From Streptomyces spongiae (lineage in GTDB: Bacteria > Actinomycetota > Actinomycetes > Streptomycetales > Streptomycetaceae): DNA of 60,316 nucleotides. The notes under the pieces are model-generated. The model saw only the letters and a program-made list of their open reading frames with translations. It was not told where the DNA came from and searched no databases. The DNA lies in contig NZ_VJZC01000011.1 of assembly GCF_009377185.1 (NCBI RefSeq), forward strand, positions 1 through 60,316. Direction: 5' to 3'. Positions 1-9,285 of this stretch are shown here, one piece after another (the stretch's first letter is position 1; each line of letters starts with the position of its first letter). A program made the position numbers and the translations under genes.

Positions 1-30
1 CCCCCTGACCTCCTCCCCTCCCCCCACTGA

Positions 31-60
31 TACGGCCCGCCGGGTATCCGGCGGGCCGTA
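31..60. terminator. Perfect hairpin, probable transcription terminator
   Basis: Perfect inverted repeat with 13-base arms (TACGGCCCGCCGG at 31-43 and its complement at 48-60) around a GTAT loop. No T-tract follows on either side, which is usual for Streptomyces terminators. It probably ends a gene lying left of the window. Apart from this hairpin and the promoter at 200-238, I see no gene in 1-370. Confidence 0.6.
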
Positions 61-199
61 TCGACTTCTCATGGACAGAACCGAGCCCGTCGCCGAAGGA
101 CCGGTTCGTACGGTTCGGCGACTCGGGCGGCGATGCCGTCTCCATTCCTCACCGCCGCACCGACCCGCTGTCGGCGCCGAGGACCTGCAAACTCTTTAT

Positions 200-238
200 T
201 TGACACATGTCAGATTAAAAGTAATCTGACATGTGTCA
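200..238 (+). promoter_or_regulatory. Promoter with double TetR-type operator
   Basis: A perfect 17-base inverted repeat (201-217 and 222-238, loop AAAG) holds two smaller palindromes of the form TGACA-N2-TGTCA, at 201-212 and 227-238. Their centres are 26 bp apart. TTGACA at 200-205 and TAATCT at 222-227, with a 16-base spacer, form a near-consensus sigma-70-type promoter reading rightwards, so the operator pair covers both promoter boxes. TetR-family repressors commonly bind such sites as two dimers. No TetR gene lies next to it inside the window; the regulator may be encoded to the left. Expected transcript start is near 234, giving a leader of about 135 bases before the gene at 371. Confidence 0.75.
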
Positions 239-370
239 GACAGTTCCCGTGCAGCGAGTACCGCTTGGCCCACGCTCACAGCCGCGGGTGGCCGAGCCTT
301 CGCCACCGTCGAGCCGGCCCGGCTGACGCCCGGAATCCGCTCGGCCGAGCCCCCTCCCAAGGAAAGAGCC

Positions 371-1132
371 ATGAGCGACATCAAGAGCACCGTCCTCAAA
401 GCCGTCACCGAACTCCTCCGCGACAAGGACCCCTCCGCCGTCGACCGCTGGGTCGCCGTCAACTACAAGCAGCACAGCCCCACCGCGGCAGACGGCCGCG
501 AGCCACTGCGGCAGCTGGTCGCCGGCCTGCCGGCAGACTTCCGCCACGAAGTCCACCGGGTCATCGCCGACGGCAATCTGGCCGTCGTGCACGGCACCTA
601 CCACGGCGTCGGCCCCGTCCCGCTCGTCGCCTTCGACGTCTTCCGCTTCGACACCGACGGTCAGGCGACCGAGCACTGGGACGCACTGACCCCACAGATC
701 AAGGACACCGTCTCCGGCCGCTCCCAGACCGACGGCCCCACCGAGCCCACCGACACCGACAGGACCGAGGCCAGCCGTGCCCTGGTCATGGAATTCGCCG
801 ACAAAGTCCTCATCGGTGCCGACCACTCCCTCCTGGCCGACTACATCTCCACCGAGACCTACCACCAGCACAACCCCGAGGCCGCCGACGGACTCGACGG
901 CTTCGCCGCCGCCGTCACGAAGTGGGCCGAGCAGGGCAAGAGCCTCCACTACAAGTGCGTCCACAAGGTCATCGCCGAGGGCGACTTCGTCCTGACCCAG
1001 TCCGAGGGCGAGTTCGGCGTCCCGGTCGTCTACTACGACCTGTTCCGCGTGGCCGACGGAAAGATCGTCGAGCACTGGGACGCCGTCATGCCCGCACCAG
1101 CCGAACTCCCCCATGAAAACGGCCTGTTCTGA
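371..1132 (+). CDS. Two-domain SnoaL-like / NTF2-fold protein
   Basis: A 253-residue protein made of two tandem SnoaL-like (NTF2-fold) domains. Each ends in a matching motif, EHWDALTP near residue 101 and EHWDAVMP near residue 234, which indicates an internal duplication. The family includes polyketide cyclases and many uncharacterised small-molecule binding proteins, so the substrate is not predictable. The start at 371 is preferred because AAGGAAAGAG lies just upstream; an in-frame codon at 233 falls inside the operator and is rejected. It is the first gene behind the TetR-type promoter at 200-238 and is probably cotranscribed with the oxidoreductase at 1263, which suggests a repressor-controlled detoxification or modification operon. 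No signal peptide; cytoplasmic. Confidence 0.8.
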   Translation: MSDIKSTVLKAVTELLRDKDPSAVDRWVAVNYKQHSPTAADGREPLRQLVAGLPADFRHEVHRVIADGNLAVVHGTYHGVGPVPLVAFDVFRFDTDGQATEHWDALTPQIKDTVSGRSQTDGPTEPTDTDRTEASRALVMEFADKVLIGADHSLLADYISTETYHQHNPEAADGLDGFAAAVTKWAEQGKSLHYKCVHKVIAEGDFVLTQSEGEFGVPVVYYDLFRVADGKIVEHWDAVMPAPAELPHENGLF

Positions 1133-1262
1133 CCAGGCCGCCCGCTCCCGTCGCAAGCCTTCTGCCCACGGCGCGGGGCCGGCCGCGAATTCGGCCAACC
1201 TCTGAAATCCCCAACGTCCCGTCCGGATGGAACGGGGCCCGAACACCGTCGAAAGGATTCCC

Positions 1263-2294
1263 ATGCAGACCGAGACCATGAAGGCGGCACGGATACACCG
1301 GCAAGGACCGCCGGAGGTACTCGTCTACGAAGACGCGCCCGTTCCCACGCCCCGGCCAGGCGAAGTGCTCATCCGCAACGAAGCCGCGGGAATCAACTTC
1401 GCCGATGTCGAACGCCGCCGCGCCGGCTTCTATCCGGTGCCGGTGACCGAGTTCCCCAGTGTCCTGGGCGGCGAGTTCGCGGGAGTGGTGACCGCGGTGG
1501 GCGACGGCGTCTCCGATGTGAAGGTCGGTGACCAGGTTTTCGGAATCATCAGTGCGCAGCGCTCCGGCTGTTATGCCCAGTACGTCGCGATGGCGGCCGA
1601 GAACGTGTTCCCGTTGCCGCCCGGCATCGGGTACGCCGACGCGACAGCGCTGCTCATTCAGGGCCTGACCGCGTATTTCCTGGTGCGCGACGGAGCTCGG
1701 CTGGTCAAGGACGATTCCATCCTGATCCTCGCCGCCGCGGGCGGGGTCGGCTCCCTCGCTTTGCAACTCGCCCGGATCATGGGAGCGGGCCAGATCATCG
1801 GCGCGGCCAGCACACCGGAGAAGCGGAACCTGGTCCTCGATCTGGGCGCGGATGCCACCGTCGACTACACCCAACCGGGGTGGAACGCCGAAGTGCGGCG
1901 CCTCACCGAAGGCCGGGGGGTGGATGCGGCACTGCTGAGCGGCGGCGGAGAGATGTTCAGTGAAACGCTGGCCTGCCTGGCACCCCGCGGGCGCGCAGCG
2001 GTGTACGGGAGTGCGAACGGGGAGCTACCGGTCGTCGACTTCGCCGCCGAGATCAGCGCAGGGCGACTCGCGATGAACCAGACCCTGGGCTTCTTCGGCC
2101 TCCACTACTACCAGGCATACGCCCGCGCGGACCTCAGGCAGGCGCTCGACGAGCTGGCCGAGCACGTCCGCGCGGAGCGGCTCCGACTCGACCTCGGCCG
2201 TCAGTTTCCTCTGTCGGCGGCAGCCGAAGCACACCGGCTCCTCGAAGGCCGCCAGAGCACGGGGAAGCTGGTCCTGCTGCCGTGGGCGGACTGA
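1263..2294 (+). CDS. Zinc-independent MDR quinone oxidoreductase
   Basis: A 343-residue medium-chain dehydrogenase/reductase of the quinone oxidoreductase (zeta-crystallin-like) group. The N-terminal GroES-like domain reads MKAARIHRQGPPEVL and the Rossmann domain carries the nucleotide-binding stretch AAAGGVGSLALQLA, with G160-G163. The clustered cysteines of the structural zinc lobe are absent, as in NADPH:quinone reductases. Expected reaction is NADPH-dependent reduction of a quinone or activated alkene. The start at 1263 has GAAAGGA 7-8 bases upstream; the upstream in-frame ATG at 1227 has no such site. It follows the SnoaL-like gene by 130 bases on the same strand and is likely under the same operator at 200-238. 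Confidence 0.85.
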   Translation: MQTETMKAARIHRQGPPEVLVYEDAPVPTPRPGEVLIRNEAAGINFADVERRRAGFYPVPVTEFPSVLGGEFAGVVTAVGDGVSDVKVGDQVFGIISAQRSGCYAQYVAMAAENVFPLPPGIGYADATALLIQGLTAYFLVRDGARLVKDDSILILAAAGGVGSLALQLARIMGAGQIIGAASTPEKRNLVLDLGADATVDYTQPGWNAEVRRLTEGRGVDAALLSGGGEMFSETLACLAPRGRAAVYGSANGELPVVDFAAEISAGRLAMNQTLGFFGLHYYQAYARADLRQALDELAEHVRAERLRLDLGRQFPLSAAAEAHRLLEGRQSTGKLVLLPWAD

Positions 2295-2390
2295 CCTCCC
2301 ACCACTGCGGGCAACACCCACGGAGAGCATCCCCGCGAAGGGCGCCCCACGTTGCCTGATGCTCAGCGGCGGAAAGGCATCTCCCCGCCG

Positions 2391-2474
2391 ATGTCGAGAA
2401 CGGCGAAGGAGTTCGTGGGAGGGTGCCACGTCATCGACGTCAAGGACCGGGACCGCGCCCACGAGGTCGCGTGA
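2391..2474 (+). pseudogene. Remnant of a YCII/DGPF-domain protein
   Basis: A 27-codon stretch reads TAKEFVGGCHVIDVKDRD followed by RAHEVA and a stop. This resembles the C-terminal part of DGPF (YCII-related) proteins, which typically carry KE-x-GG-x-x-x-IDV-x-x-x-DEA-x-x-A. The DGPF motif and the N-terminal half are missing and no ribosome-binding site precedes it. The rest of 2295-2748 holds two hairpins and no other coding signal. I read it as a decayed fragment; the match is short and is made from memory. Confidence 0.4.
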
Positions 2475-2480
2475 CTCCCT

Positions 2481-2508
2481 GCCCGGGGGCCGTCGTGTGC
2501 CCCCGGGC
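2481..2508. terminator. GC-rich hairpin downstream of the oxidoreductase
   Basis: Perfect 10-base arms, GCCCGGGGGC at 2481-2490 and its complement at 2499-2508, around an 8-base loop. It lies 187 bases after the stop of the quinone oxidoreductase and just after the YCII remnant. It may end the left-hand operon. Confidence 0.45.
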
Positions 2509-2674
2509 CCCGTTCCCCCTCCCCGGGAGTCCGCCCGCTCTGTGTCGAGATCGAGAGGAGGTACGTACACAAGGGGAAGCCGGGAGCCGCGCGACTGGCG
2601 CCTCGGCAAGGATGCGGGTGTCTACGCGGTGCTGCGCCTGTGGGTGCTCGACAGCTGAGTCGGGCGTCGCCCGA

Positions 2675-2707
2675 GCGGGGTCCTGGTCCTCTGTGCCAGG
2701 ACCCCGC
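2675..2707 (-). terminator. Terminator after htpG
   Basis: Perfect 12-base arms (GCGGGGTCCTGG at 2675-2686, complement at 2696-2707) with a 9-base loop, 42 bases beyond the htpG stop codon. It may also stop transcription coming from the left. Confidence 0.65.
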
Positions 2708-2748
2708 CTTCGCCGGTGATCACATCGCCGTCGCGGAGCGGAGGGTGA

Positions 2749-4650
2749 TCACAGGGTGCGTTCCAGGCGGTCCGCCACCACCTTCACGAAGTGTGCGGGG
2801 TCGGCGGGTCGGCCGCCCTCCGCCAGGACGGCCAGGGAGTACAGCAATTCGGCGGTCTCGGCGAGTTCGGAACGGTCCTCGCGTTCCTTGTACGCCTGGT
2901 TCAGCCCCTTCACCAGCTGGTGGTCGGGGTTGAGTTCGAGAATCCGCTTGGAGCGCGGCACCTCCTGCCCCATGGCCCGGTACATGTTCTCCAGCGCCGG
3001 TGTCAGATCGTGCGCGTCCGCGACGACACAGGCCGGCGACACCGTCAGGCGGGACGACAGGCGCACCTCCTTGACGTCCTCGTCCAACTGCTCCCTCATC
3101 CAGCCGAGCAGGCCCCCGTACTCCTCGGCCTGCTTCTCCCGCTCGCCCTCGGACTCCTCGTCCCCCTGGGCATCGAGGTCGATCTCCCCCTTGGCGATCG
3201 ACTGCAGCCGCTTGCCCTCGAACTCGCCCACCGCGTCGACCCACACCTCGTCGACGGGGTCCGTGAGCAGGAGTACCTCGATGCCCCGCTCCCGGAAGGC
3301 CTCCATGTGCGGGGAGTTGTCGATGCTCTGCCGGGACTCGCCGGTGATGTAGTAGATGTCCTCCTGCCCGTCCGGCATCCGCTCCACGTACTGCTTCAGC
3401 GTGACCGTCTCGTCCTCGCCGTGCGTGGTCGCGAACGACGACACCGCGAGAACGGCGTCGCGGTTGTCGGAGTCGGTGACCAGCCCTTCCTTCAGTACCG
3501 CGCCGAACTCCCGCCACAGCGTGGTGTAACGCTCGGCGTCGCCCGCCATCATGGTCTTGACCGACGACAGCACCTTCTTCGTCAGCCGTCGCTGCATCAT
3601 CCTGATGTGCCGGTCCTGTTGCAGGATCTCGCGGGACACGTTGAGCGAGAGGTCCTGCGCGTCGACCACGCCCTTGACGAAGCGGAGATACGGCGGCAGC
3701 AGCGCCTCGCAGTCGTCCATGATGAACACGCGCTTCACGTACAGCTGCAGCCCGCGCTGGGAGTTCTGCGTGAACAGGTCGTGCGGGGCGTGCGACGGGA
3801 CGAACAGCAGGGCCTGGTACTCGAACGTCCCCTCGGCCTGCAACTGGATGGTCTCCAGCGGCTCGCGCCAGTCGTGGCTGATGTGCTTGTACAGCTCGTG
3901 GTACTCGTCCTCGGACACCTCGCCGCGTGAACGCGCCCACAGCGCCTTCATCGAGTTCAGCGTTTCGGCTTCGGCCGGCCCGTCACCCTCGCTCTCCGGC
4001 TCCCCGACCAACCGGACGGGCCAGGTGATGAAGTCCGAGTAGCGCTTGACGATCTCCTTGATCTTCCACACCGAGGTGTAGTCGTGCAGTTGGTTGTCGG
4101 GGTCGGCCGGCTTGAGGTGCAGCGTGACCGAGGTGCCCTGCGGTGCGGCGTCGGCCTCCTCCAGGGTGTAGGTGCCCTCGCCGCGGGACGTCCAGCGGGT
4201 GCCCTCGGTCTCGCCCGCGCGACGCGTCAGCAGGGTGATCTCGTCCGCCACCATGAAGCCGGAGTAGAAACCGACGCCGAACTGACCGATCAGCCCCTCC
4301 GCGCCGGCCGCGTCCTTGGCCTCCCGCAGCTCTCGGAGGAACTCGGCCGTGCCGGAGTTGGCAATCTTGCCGATGAGCTGGCCGACCTCGTCGTACGACA
4401 TCCCGATGCCGTTGTCCCGCACCGTGAGCGTGTGCGCGTCCTTGTCGATCTCGAGCTCGATGTGCAGGTCGGAGACGTCGGCGTCGAGTGAGTCGTCCCG
4501 CAGCGCGGCCAGGCGCAGCTTGTCCAGCGCGTCGGAGGCGTTGGAGACGAGCTCACGGAGGAAGACGTCCTTGTTCGAGTAGATCGAATGGATCATCAGC
4601 TGGAGCAACTGACGGGCCTCTACCTGGAACTCAAACGTTTCGGTCGGCAT
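2749..4650 (-). CDS. htpG: Molecular chaperone HtpG (Hsp90)
   Basis: A 633-residue bacterial Hsp90. The N-terminal ATPase domain shows the GHKL motifs: [14 protein letters not shown] (the catalytic Glu and Asn helix), DNGIGM, and the lid glycine motif [11 protein letters not shown]. The middle domain holds [11 protein letters not shown] with its conserved Arg, and the C-terminal dimerisation domain ends in ADRLERTL. Length matches the family. It binds client proteins in the cytoplasm and cycles through ATP-driven clamp closure. It is a single gene with its own terminator at 2675-2707. The ATG at 4650 is preceded by GTGAGGTAG. The acidic insert near residues 500-515 (rich in Glu) is typical of actinobacterial HtpG. 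Confidence 0.97.
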
Positions 4651-4846
4651 GGTTCGCGACTACCTCACTTGATCCACGGATCGCCGGTAACTGGCGCAGC
4701 CACTTTAGTGAAGGACGTCGGCCGACAGGTCCCGCTCCCTTGACATCAGCGCGTCACTGGAAGTGGTGGTCCGGTTCGCAGCCGCCCGGACAGGGAGCGC
4801 CAGGCACGACGGGAACGACTTCTGGACGCTTGCTCGCCGGAATCGA

Positions 4847-5749
4847 TCACGAGCCGGCAGGCTCCGGGTCCGGGCTGTGACGCAGCGCGTCCAGCACGAC
4901 GCTCACGGCCGCGCGAGGCGGTGAGCCACGACGGATCGCCGCGGTGATCGTGCGGGTCACGGGAGTCGCGAGTTCCCTGGTGTCGACGCGATAACGACGG
5001 TCGACCGCCAGGCCGGGCAGCAGCGCGATCGACAGCCCGGCTTCGACGTGCTGCAGGGTCATCATGTAGTTGCTGAACCGGCACACCACTCGCGGCTCGA
5101 ACCTCGCCTGCCGGCACAGTCGTAGCGCGAGGTTCGCCATGTACGACTGTGGCGTGTCGAACGCCCATGGCTCGTCCGCGTAGGCCGCGAGGTCCACGGC
5201 ACCGCGCCCGGCCGCGGGATGACCGGACGGAACCACCAGCAGGATCTCGTCCGTGGCCAGCGGCACGAGGTCGAGGTCCGGCCCCAGCGGCAGCTCGTCG
5301 AAGTCCGTGGTCGTGATGATGACGTCCGCGTCGCCGCCGCGCAGCGCGGGCATGCTCGCGTGGGGCTCCAGCTCCAGCAGTTCGACGTCGAGGTGCGGAT
5401 ACTCTCGCGCCAGACGGGTCACCGCCGGCACGGCCATGGTGTGGATCGCGCTCTGGAAGGCCCCCAGCCGCACCAGGCCGGACGGTTCCTCGCCGAACCC
5501 GCGCAGCTCCGCCTCGACGCTGTCCATGTGATCGAGGATCGCCCGCGCCCGCCGCGCGAGGATCAGCCCGGCCGAGGTCAGCCGCACCCGGCGTCCCGTT
5601 CGTTCCAGCAGCTGTGTGCGGGTCTCGGCCTCGAGCACCGCGAGCTGCTGAGACACGCTCGACGGACTCAGGTTGGCGGCCTGGGCGACGGCACGGACGG
5701 TGCCCAGCGTGTCCAGCAGGCTCAGCAGCCGCAGCCTCCACGGGTTCAT
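4847..5749 (-). CDS. LysR-family regulator, DgdR-like
   Basis: A 300-residue LysR-type regulator. The N-terminal winged helix-turn-helix reads TVRAVAQAANLSPSSVSQQL, followed by the linker helix and a periplasmic-binding-protein-like effector domain from about residue 90. It is transcribed divergently from the 2,2-dialkylglycine decarboxylase gene at 5840 with a 90-base gap. This is the arrangement described for dgdR/dgdA in Burkholderia cepacia, so it most likely controls that gene in response to 2-aminoisobutyrate or a related amino acid; that role is inference. The start is the ATG at 5749 or the adjacent GTG at 5752; no clear ribosome-binding site is visible, so the message could be leaderless. 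Much longer reading in this frame across 5750-7051 is antisense to the decarboxylase and is not coding. Confidence 0.88.
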   Translation of the reverse strand: MNPWRLRLLSLLDTLGTVRAVAQAANLSPSSVSQQLAVLEAETRTQLLERTGRRVRLTSAGLILARRARAILDHMDSVEAELRGFGEEPSGLVRLGAFQSAIHTMAVPAVTRLAREYPHLDVELLELEPHASMPALRGGDADVIITTTDFDELPLGPDLDLVPLATDEILLVVPSGHPAAGRGAVDLAAYADEPWAFDTPQSYMANLALRLCRQARFEPRVVCRFSNYMMTLQHVEAGLSIALLPGLAVDRRYRVDTRELATPVTRTITAAIRRGSPPRAAVSVVLDALRHSPDPEPAGS

Positions 5750-5800
5750 CACGCGAACATTGTTGTGCGGTTCTGCCGAACAGGACAGCCGGAATCGTGA

Positions 5801-7186
<1,386 letters not shown>

Positions 7187-7202
7187 ACCCGTCGGAAGCT
7201 CG

Positions 7203-8756
7203 TCAGGGTTGGTGGGTGATGCTCACCTGCACGGTCATCGTGCCCCTGTTGTCCTCGGAGCAGGCCCCGGCGGCGTCGTTGATGCCCAGCTGCAGGGTGC
7301 CGTCGCCAGTCGCCTGGAAACTCAGCTTCCGCCTGACGGCGTGGACGGGGAAGTTCTTCTCGCCCTCCAAGCGCGCCAGCAGCGTGCCGAACGGCACCGC
7401 CGGCTTGATCTTGCAGCTCTTCGCGCCCTCCAGAGACTTGTCGATGACCGCGTTGTAGCCGGTCGGTCCGGTCATGGGATGGTTCCGGTAGTCGACCGTC
7501 CACTTCCCCGAGGTGAACCGCAGGGCGATCCGGTCTCCTTTCCGGACAGGGACGGCTGCGACCGACTGCCAGCCGTCCGTGGACCGGACGACCTGACTGG
7601 TGGTCGTCGTCTTCGGGTCCTCCTTGAGCGGCAGCACCCCGGTGAGGAAGAGACCGCCCCCGACGCCCGCTGCCAGCACCGTCGCACCGGCCAGTGACCA
7701 CACCAGCCGCTTCCGCCCGCTCGGGTGGGACGACTGCCCGTACGCGGCCCCGAGTGACGTGGTGTGCACCGCCGTGGGCACGGCCGCCCCGGCCGCGACG
7801 AGCGGCTCCTGGCCCCTGGTCACGGTGTCCGCGTCGGCCAACGGGGCCGAAGGCCGCGACACACGCACGGTCGCCGACGGCAACGGCCCGGGGGCCGCCT
7901 CCCCCGCCGCGACGCGCCGCAGCGCGGACCGCGCACCGGCCGCCGAAGGGCGCTCGTCCGGGGACTTCCGCAACAGCGCCTCGACGACCTGCCGCAGTGG
8001 GCCGAGTCGCTCGGAGAGGACGGGTTCCTCGTAGGCCACCGCGTGCATGGTCACGGGGGGCGTCGGCCTGCGGAACGGGGACTGTTCGCCGCATGCTGTG
8101 GCGAGGGTCGCTCCCAGGGACCACAGGTCGGAGGCCGGACCGGTCTGCGATCCCATGACCCGCTCGGGCGCCATGTACTCGAGGGAGCCGACCAGTTCGC
8201 CGGTGGTCGTCAGGAACTCACCGTCGTCCAGCGCGGCGATGCCGAAGTCGGTGAGGACGGCGTCGCCGTCGCGACGCAGCAGTACGTTGGCGGGTTTGAC
8301 GTCGCGGTGCAGGGTGCCGGCCTCGTGCACGGCCTCCAGCGCGTCGAGCAGTTGCAGACCGAGGACGGCGGTGCGCTCAGGGGTGAGGGGTCCGGTCTGG
8401 GCGATGCGTTGGGCCAGCGAAGGTCCCTCGACGAGTTCCATGACGATCCACAGCCGGTCCTCGGACTCGACCAGGTCGTGGACGCCCACCACGTGCGGGT
8501 GCGGCACCCGGGCGACCGCGCGCGCCTCACGCATCGCGCGGCGCATCCGGATGCGGTGCTCTTCATCGCTGTGGGTGAGGATGTGCAGTTCCTTGGCGGC
8601 GACCGGCCGGTCCAGTAACTGGTCGTGGGCGCGCCAGACCGTGCCCATGCCGCCTCTGCCGAGAACATCGTGGAGCAGATATCTGCCGGCGACCAGCCGT
8701 CCTGAACCACGTTCCGAACGCGTCGCCGCCTGCTGATCGCCATCTCCGGACATCAC
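7203..8756 (-). CDS. Membrane Ser/Thr protein kinase (PknB-type)
   Basis: A 517-residue Hanks-type kinase. The glycine loop is GRGGMGTVW (33-41), the ATP lysine is K55 in VAAKEL, the catalytic loop is HRDVKPAN (D152), DFG is at 170-172 and APE at 196-198. A Ser/Thr/Pro-rich juxtamembrane region precedes one membrane helix at about 351-376. The C-terminal 140 residues would lie outside the cell and contain two cysteines able to pair; they do not look like PASTA repeats, so the ligand is unknown. The start is GTG 8756 or ATG 8753. It ends 16 bases from the convergent dgdA gene, so the two are not cotranscribed. Confidence 0.92.
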   Translation of the reverse strand: MMSGDGDQQAATRSERGSGRLVAGRYLLHDVLGRGGMGTVWRAHDQLLDRPVAAKELHILTHSDEEHRIRMRRAMREARAVARVPHPHVVGVHDLVESEDRLWIVMELVEGPSLAQRIAQTGPLTPERTAVLGLQLLDALEAVHEAGTLHRDVKPANVLLRRDGDAVLTDFGIAALDDGEFLTTTGELVGSLEYMAPERVMGSQTGPASDLWSLGATLATACGEQSPFRRPTPPVTMHAVAYEEPVLSERLGPLRQVVEALLRKSPDERPSAAGARSALRRVAAGEAAPGPLPSATVRVSRPSAPLADADTVTRGQEPLVAAGAAVPTAVHTTSLGAAYGQSSHPSGRKRLVWSLAGATVLAAGVGGGLFLTGVLPLKEDPKTTTTSQVVRSTDGWQSVAAVPVRKGDRIALRFTSGKWTVDYRNHPMTGPTGYNAVIDKSLEGAKSCKIKPAVPFGTLLARLEGEKNFPVHAVRRKLSFQATGDGTLQLGINDAAGACSEDNRGTMTVQVSITHQP

Positions 8757-8883
8757 GCGCTCTCACGTTTCCTTCCCGGCGGTCTGGGCGTCCACCGGTC
8801 ATCGTTGACTCGAACGGGCCTGAGCATAGCGGCCACCGGTCATCAACTGCGGTAACACACAAGGACGTTGACGGAGCGAGGAC

Positions 8884-9198
8884 TCAGTGGGCGAGCTTGA
8901 GTCCGATCACGCTGCCGACGATCAGTGTCAGGAACAAGACCTTCGGTGCGCTCACCGATTCCTGCCCGGTGGACATCGCGTAGAGGATGGTGAGGACCGC
9001 GCCGATGCCCACCCACACCGCGTACGCGGTACCGACCGGCAGGTCCCTCATCGCATAGGCCAGTCCCGCCATGCTTCCGGACAGGGCGGTGACGAAGACC
9101 AGTGAGGGGCCGAGCCGGCTGAAGCCTTCGGTCCTCCCCAGGGCCGTGGCCCACACAGCTTCCAGAACTCCCGAGACGGCAAGAACGAACCATGACAT
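8884..9198 (-). CDS. gdx: SMR guanidinium exporter Gdx (SugE type)
   Basis: A 104-residue small multidrug resistance protein with four membrane helices. The N-terminus MSWFVLAVSGVLEAVWATAL carries the essential proton/substrate glutamate E13, and GRTEGFSRL follows as in the SugE/Gdx branch rather than the EmrE branch. Gdx dimers exchange protons for guanidinium ion. The call is strengthened by a guanidine-III riboswitch immediately upstream (9211-9254). The ATG at 9198 is preceded by AGGAGGG; a longer in-frame reading to 9279 would run through the riboswitch and is rejected. A nitrilase gene lies upstream on the same strand. Confidence 0.93.
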   Translation of the reverse strand: MSWFVLAVSGVLEAVWATALGRTEGFSRLGPSLVFVTALSGSMAGLAYAMRDLPVGTAYAVWVGIGAVLTILYAMSTGQESVSAPKVLFLTLIVGSVIGLKLAH

Positions 9199-9210
9199 GA
9201 CAGCCCTCCT

Positions 9211-9254
9211 GCGGGCCGTCTTGTCGCACTCCGGGTACGGCACCCCTCGTCCGG
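9211..9254 (-). ncRNA. Guanidine-III (ykkC-III) riboswitch
   Basis: On the minus strand the leader of gdx begins CCGGACGAGG, continues with CCGTACCCGG and ends in GACAAGACGGC. These three blocks are the conserved parts of the guanidine-III aptamer and occur in the same order and spacing as in the Thermobifida fusca RNA of known structure, as I remember it. CCGG at the 5' end can pair with the later CCGG (P1), and GCCGT with ACGGC (P2), giving the class-III pseudoknot. The ribosome-binding site AGGAGGG begins directly after the aptamer and the start codon is 12 bases from its end, so ligand binding should control translation of gdx. Confidence 0.92.
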
Positions 9255-9285
9255 GAGCCACATGTTCGGGCTCCGACACAACGTC

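Noticed and set aside
2720..3940. Long open frames on both strands across htpG
   Set aside because: They are antisense or shifted readings of htpG; their products are Arg/Gly/Ala-rich with no domain and no start site.
9199..9279. Longer N-terminus for Gdx
   Set aside because: The extra 27 codons are the guanidine-III aptamer read as protein; SMR proteins start at the MSWFVL segment.
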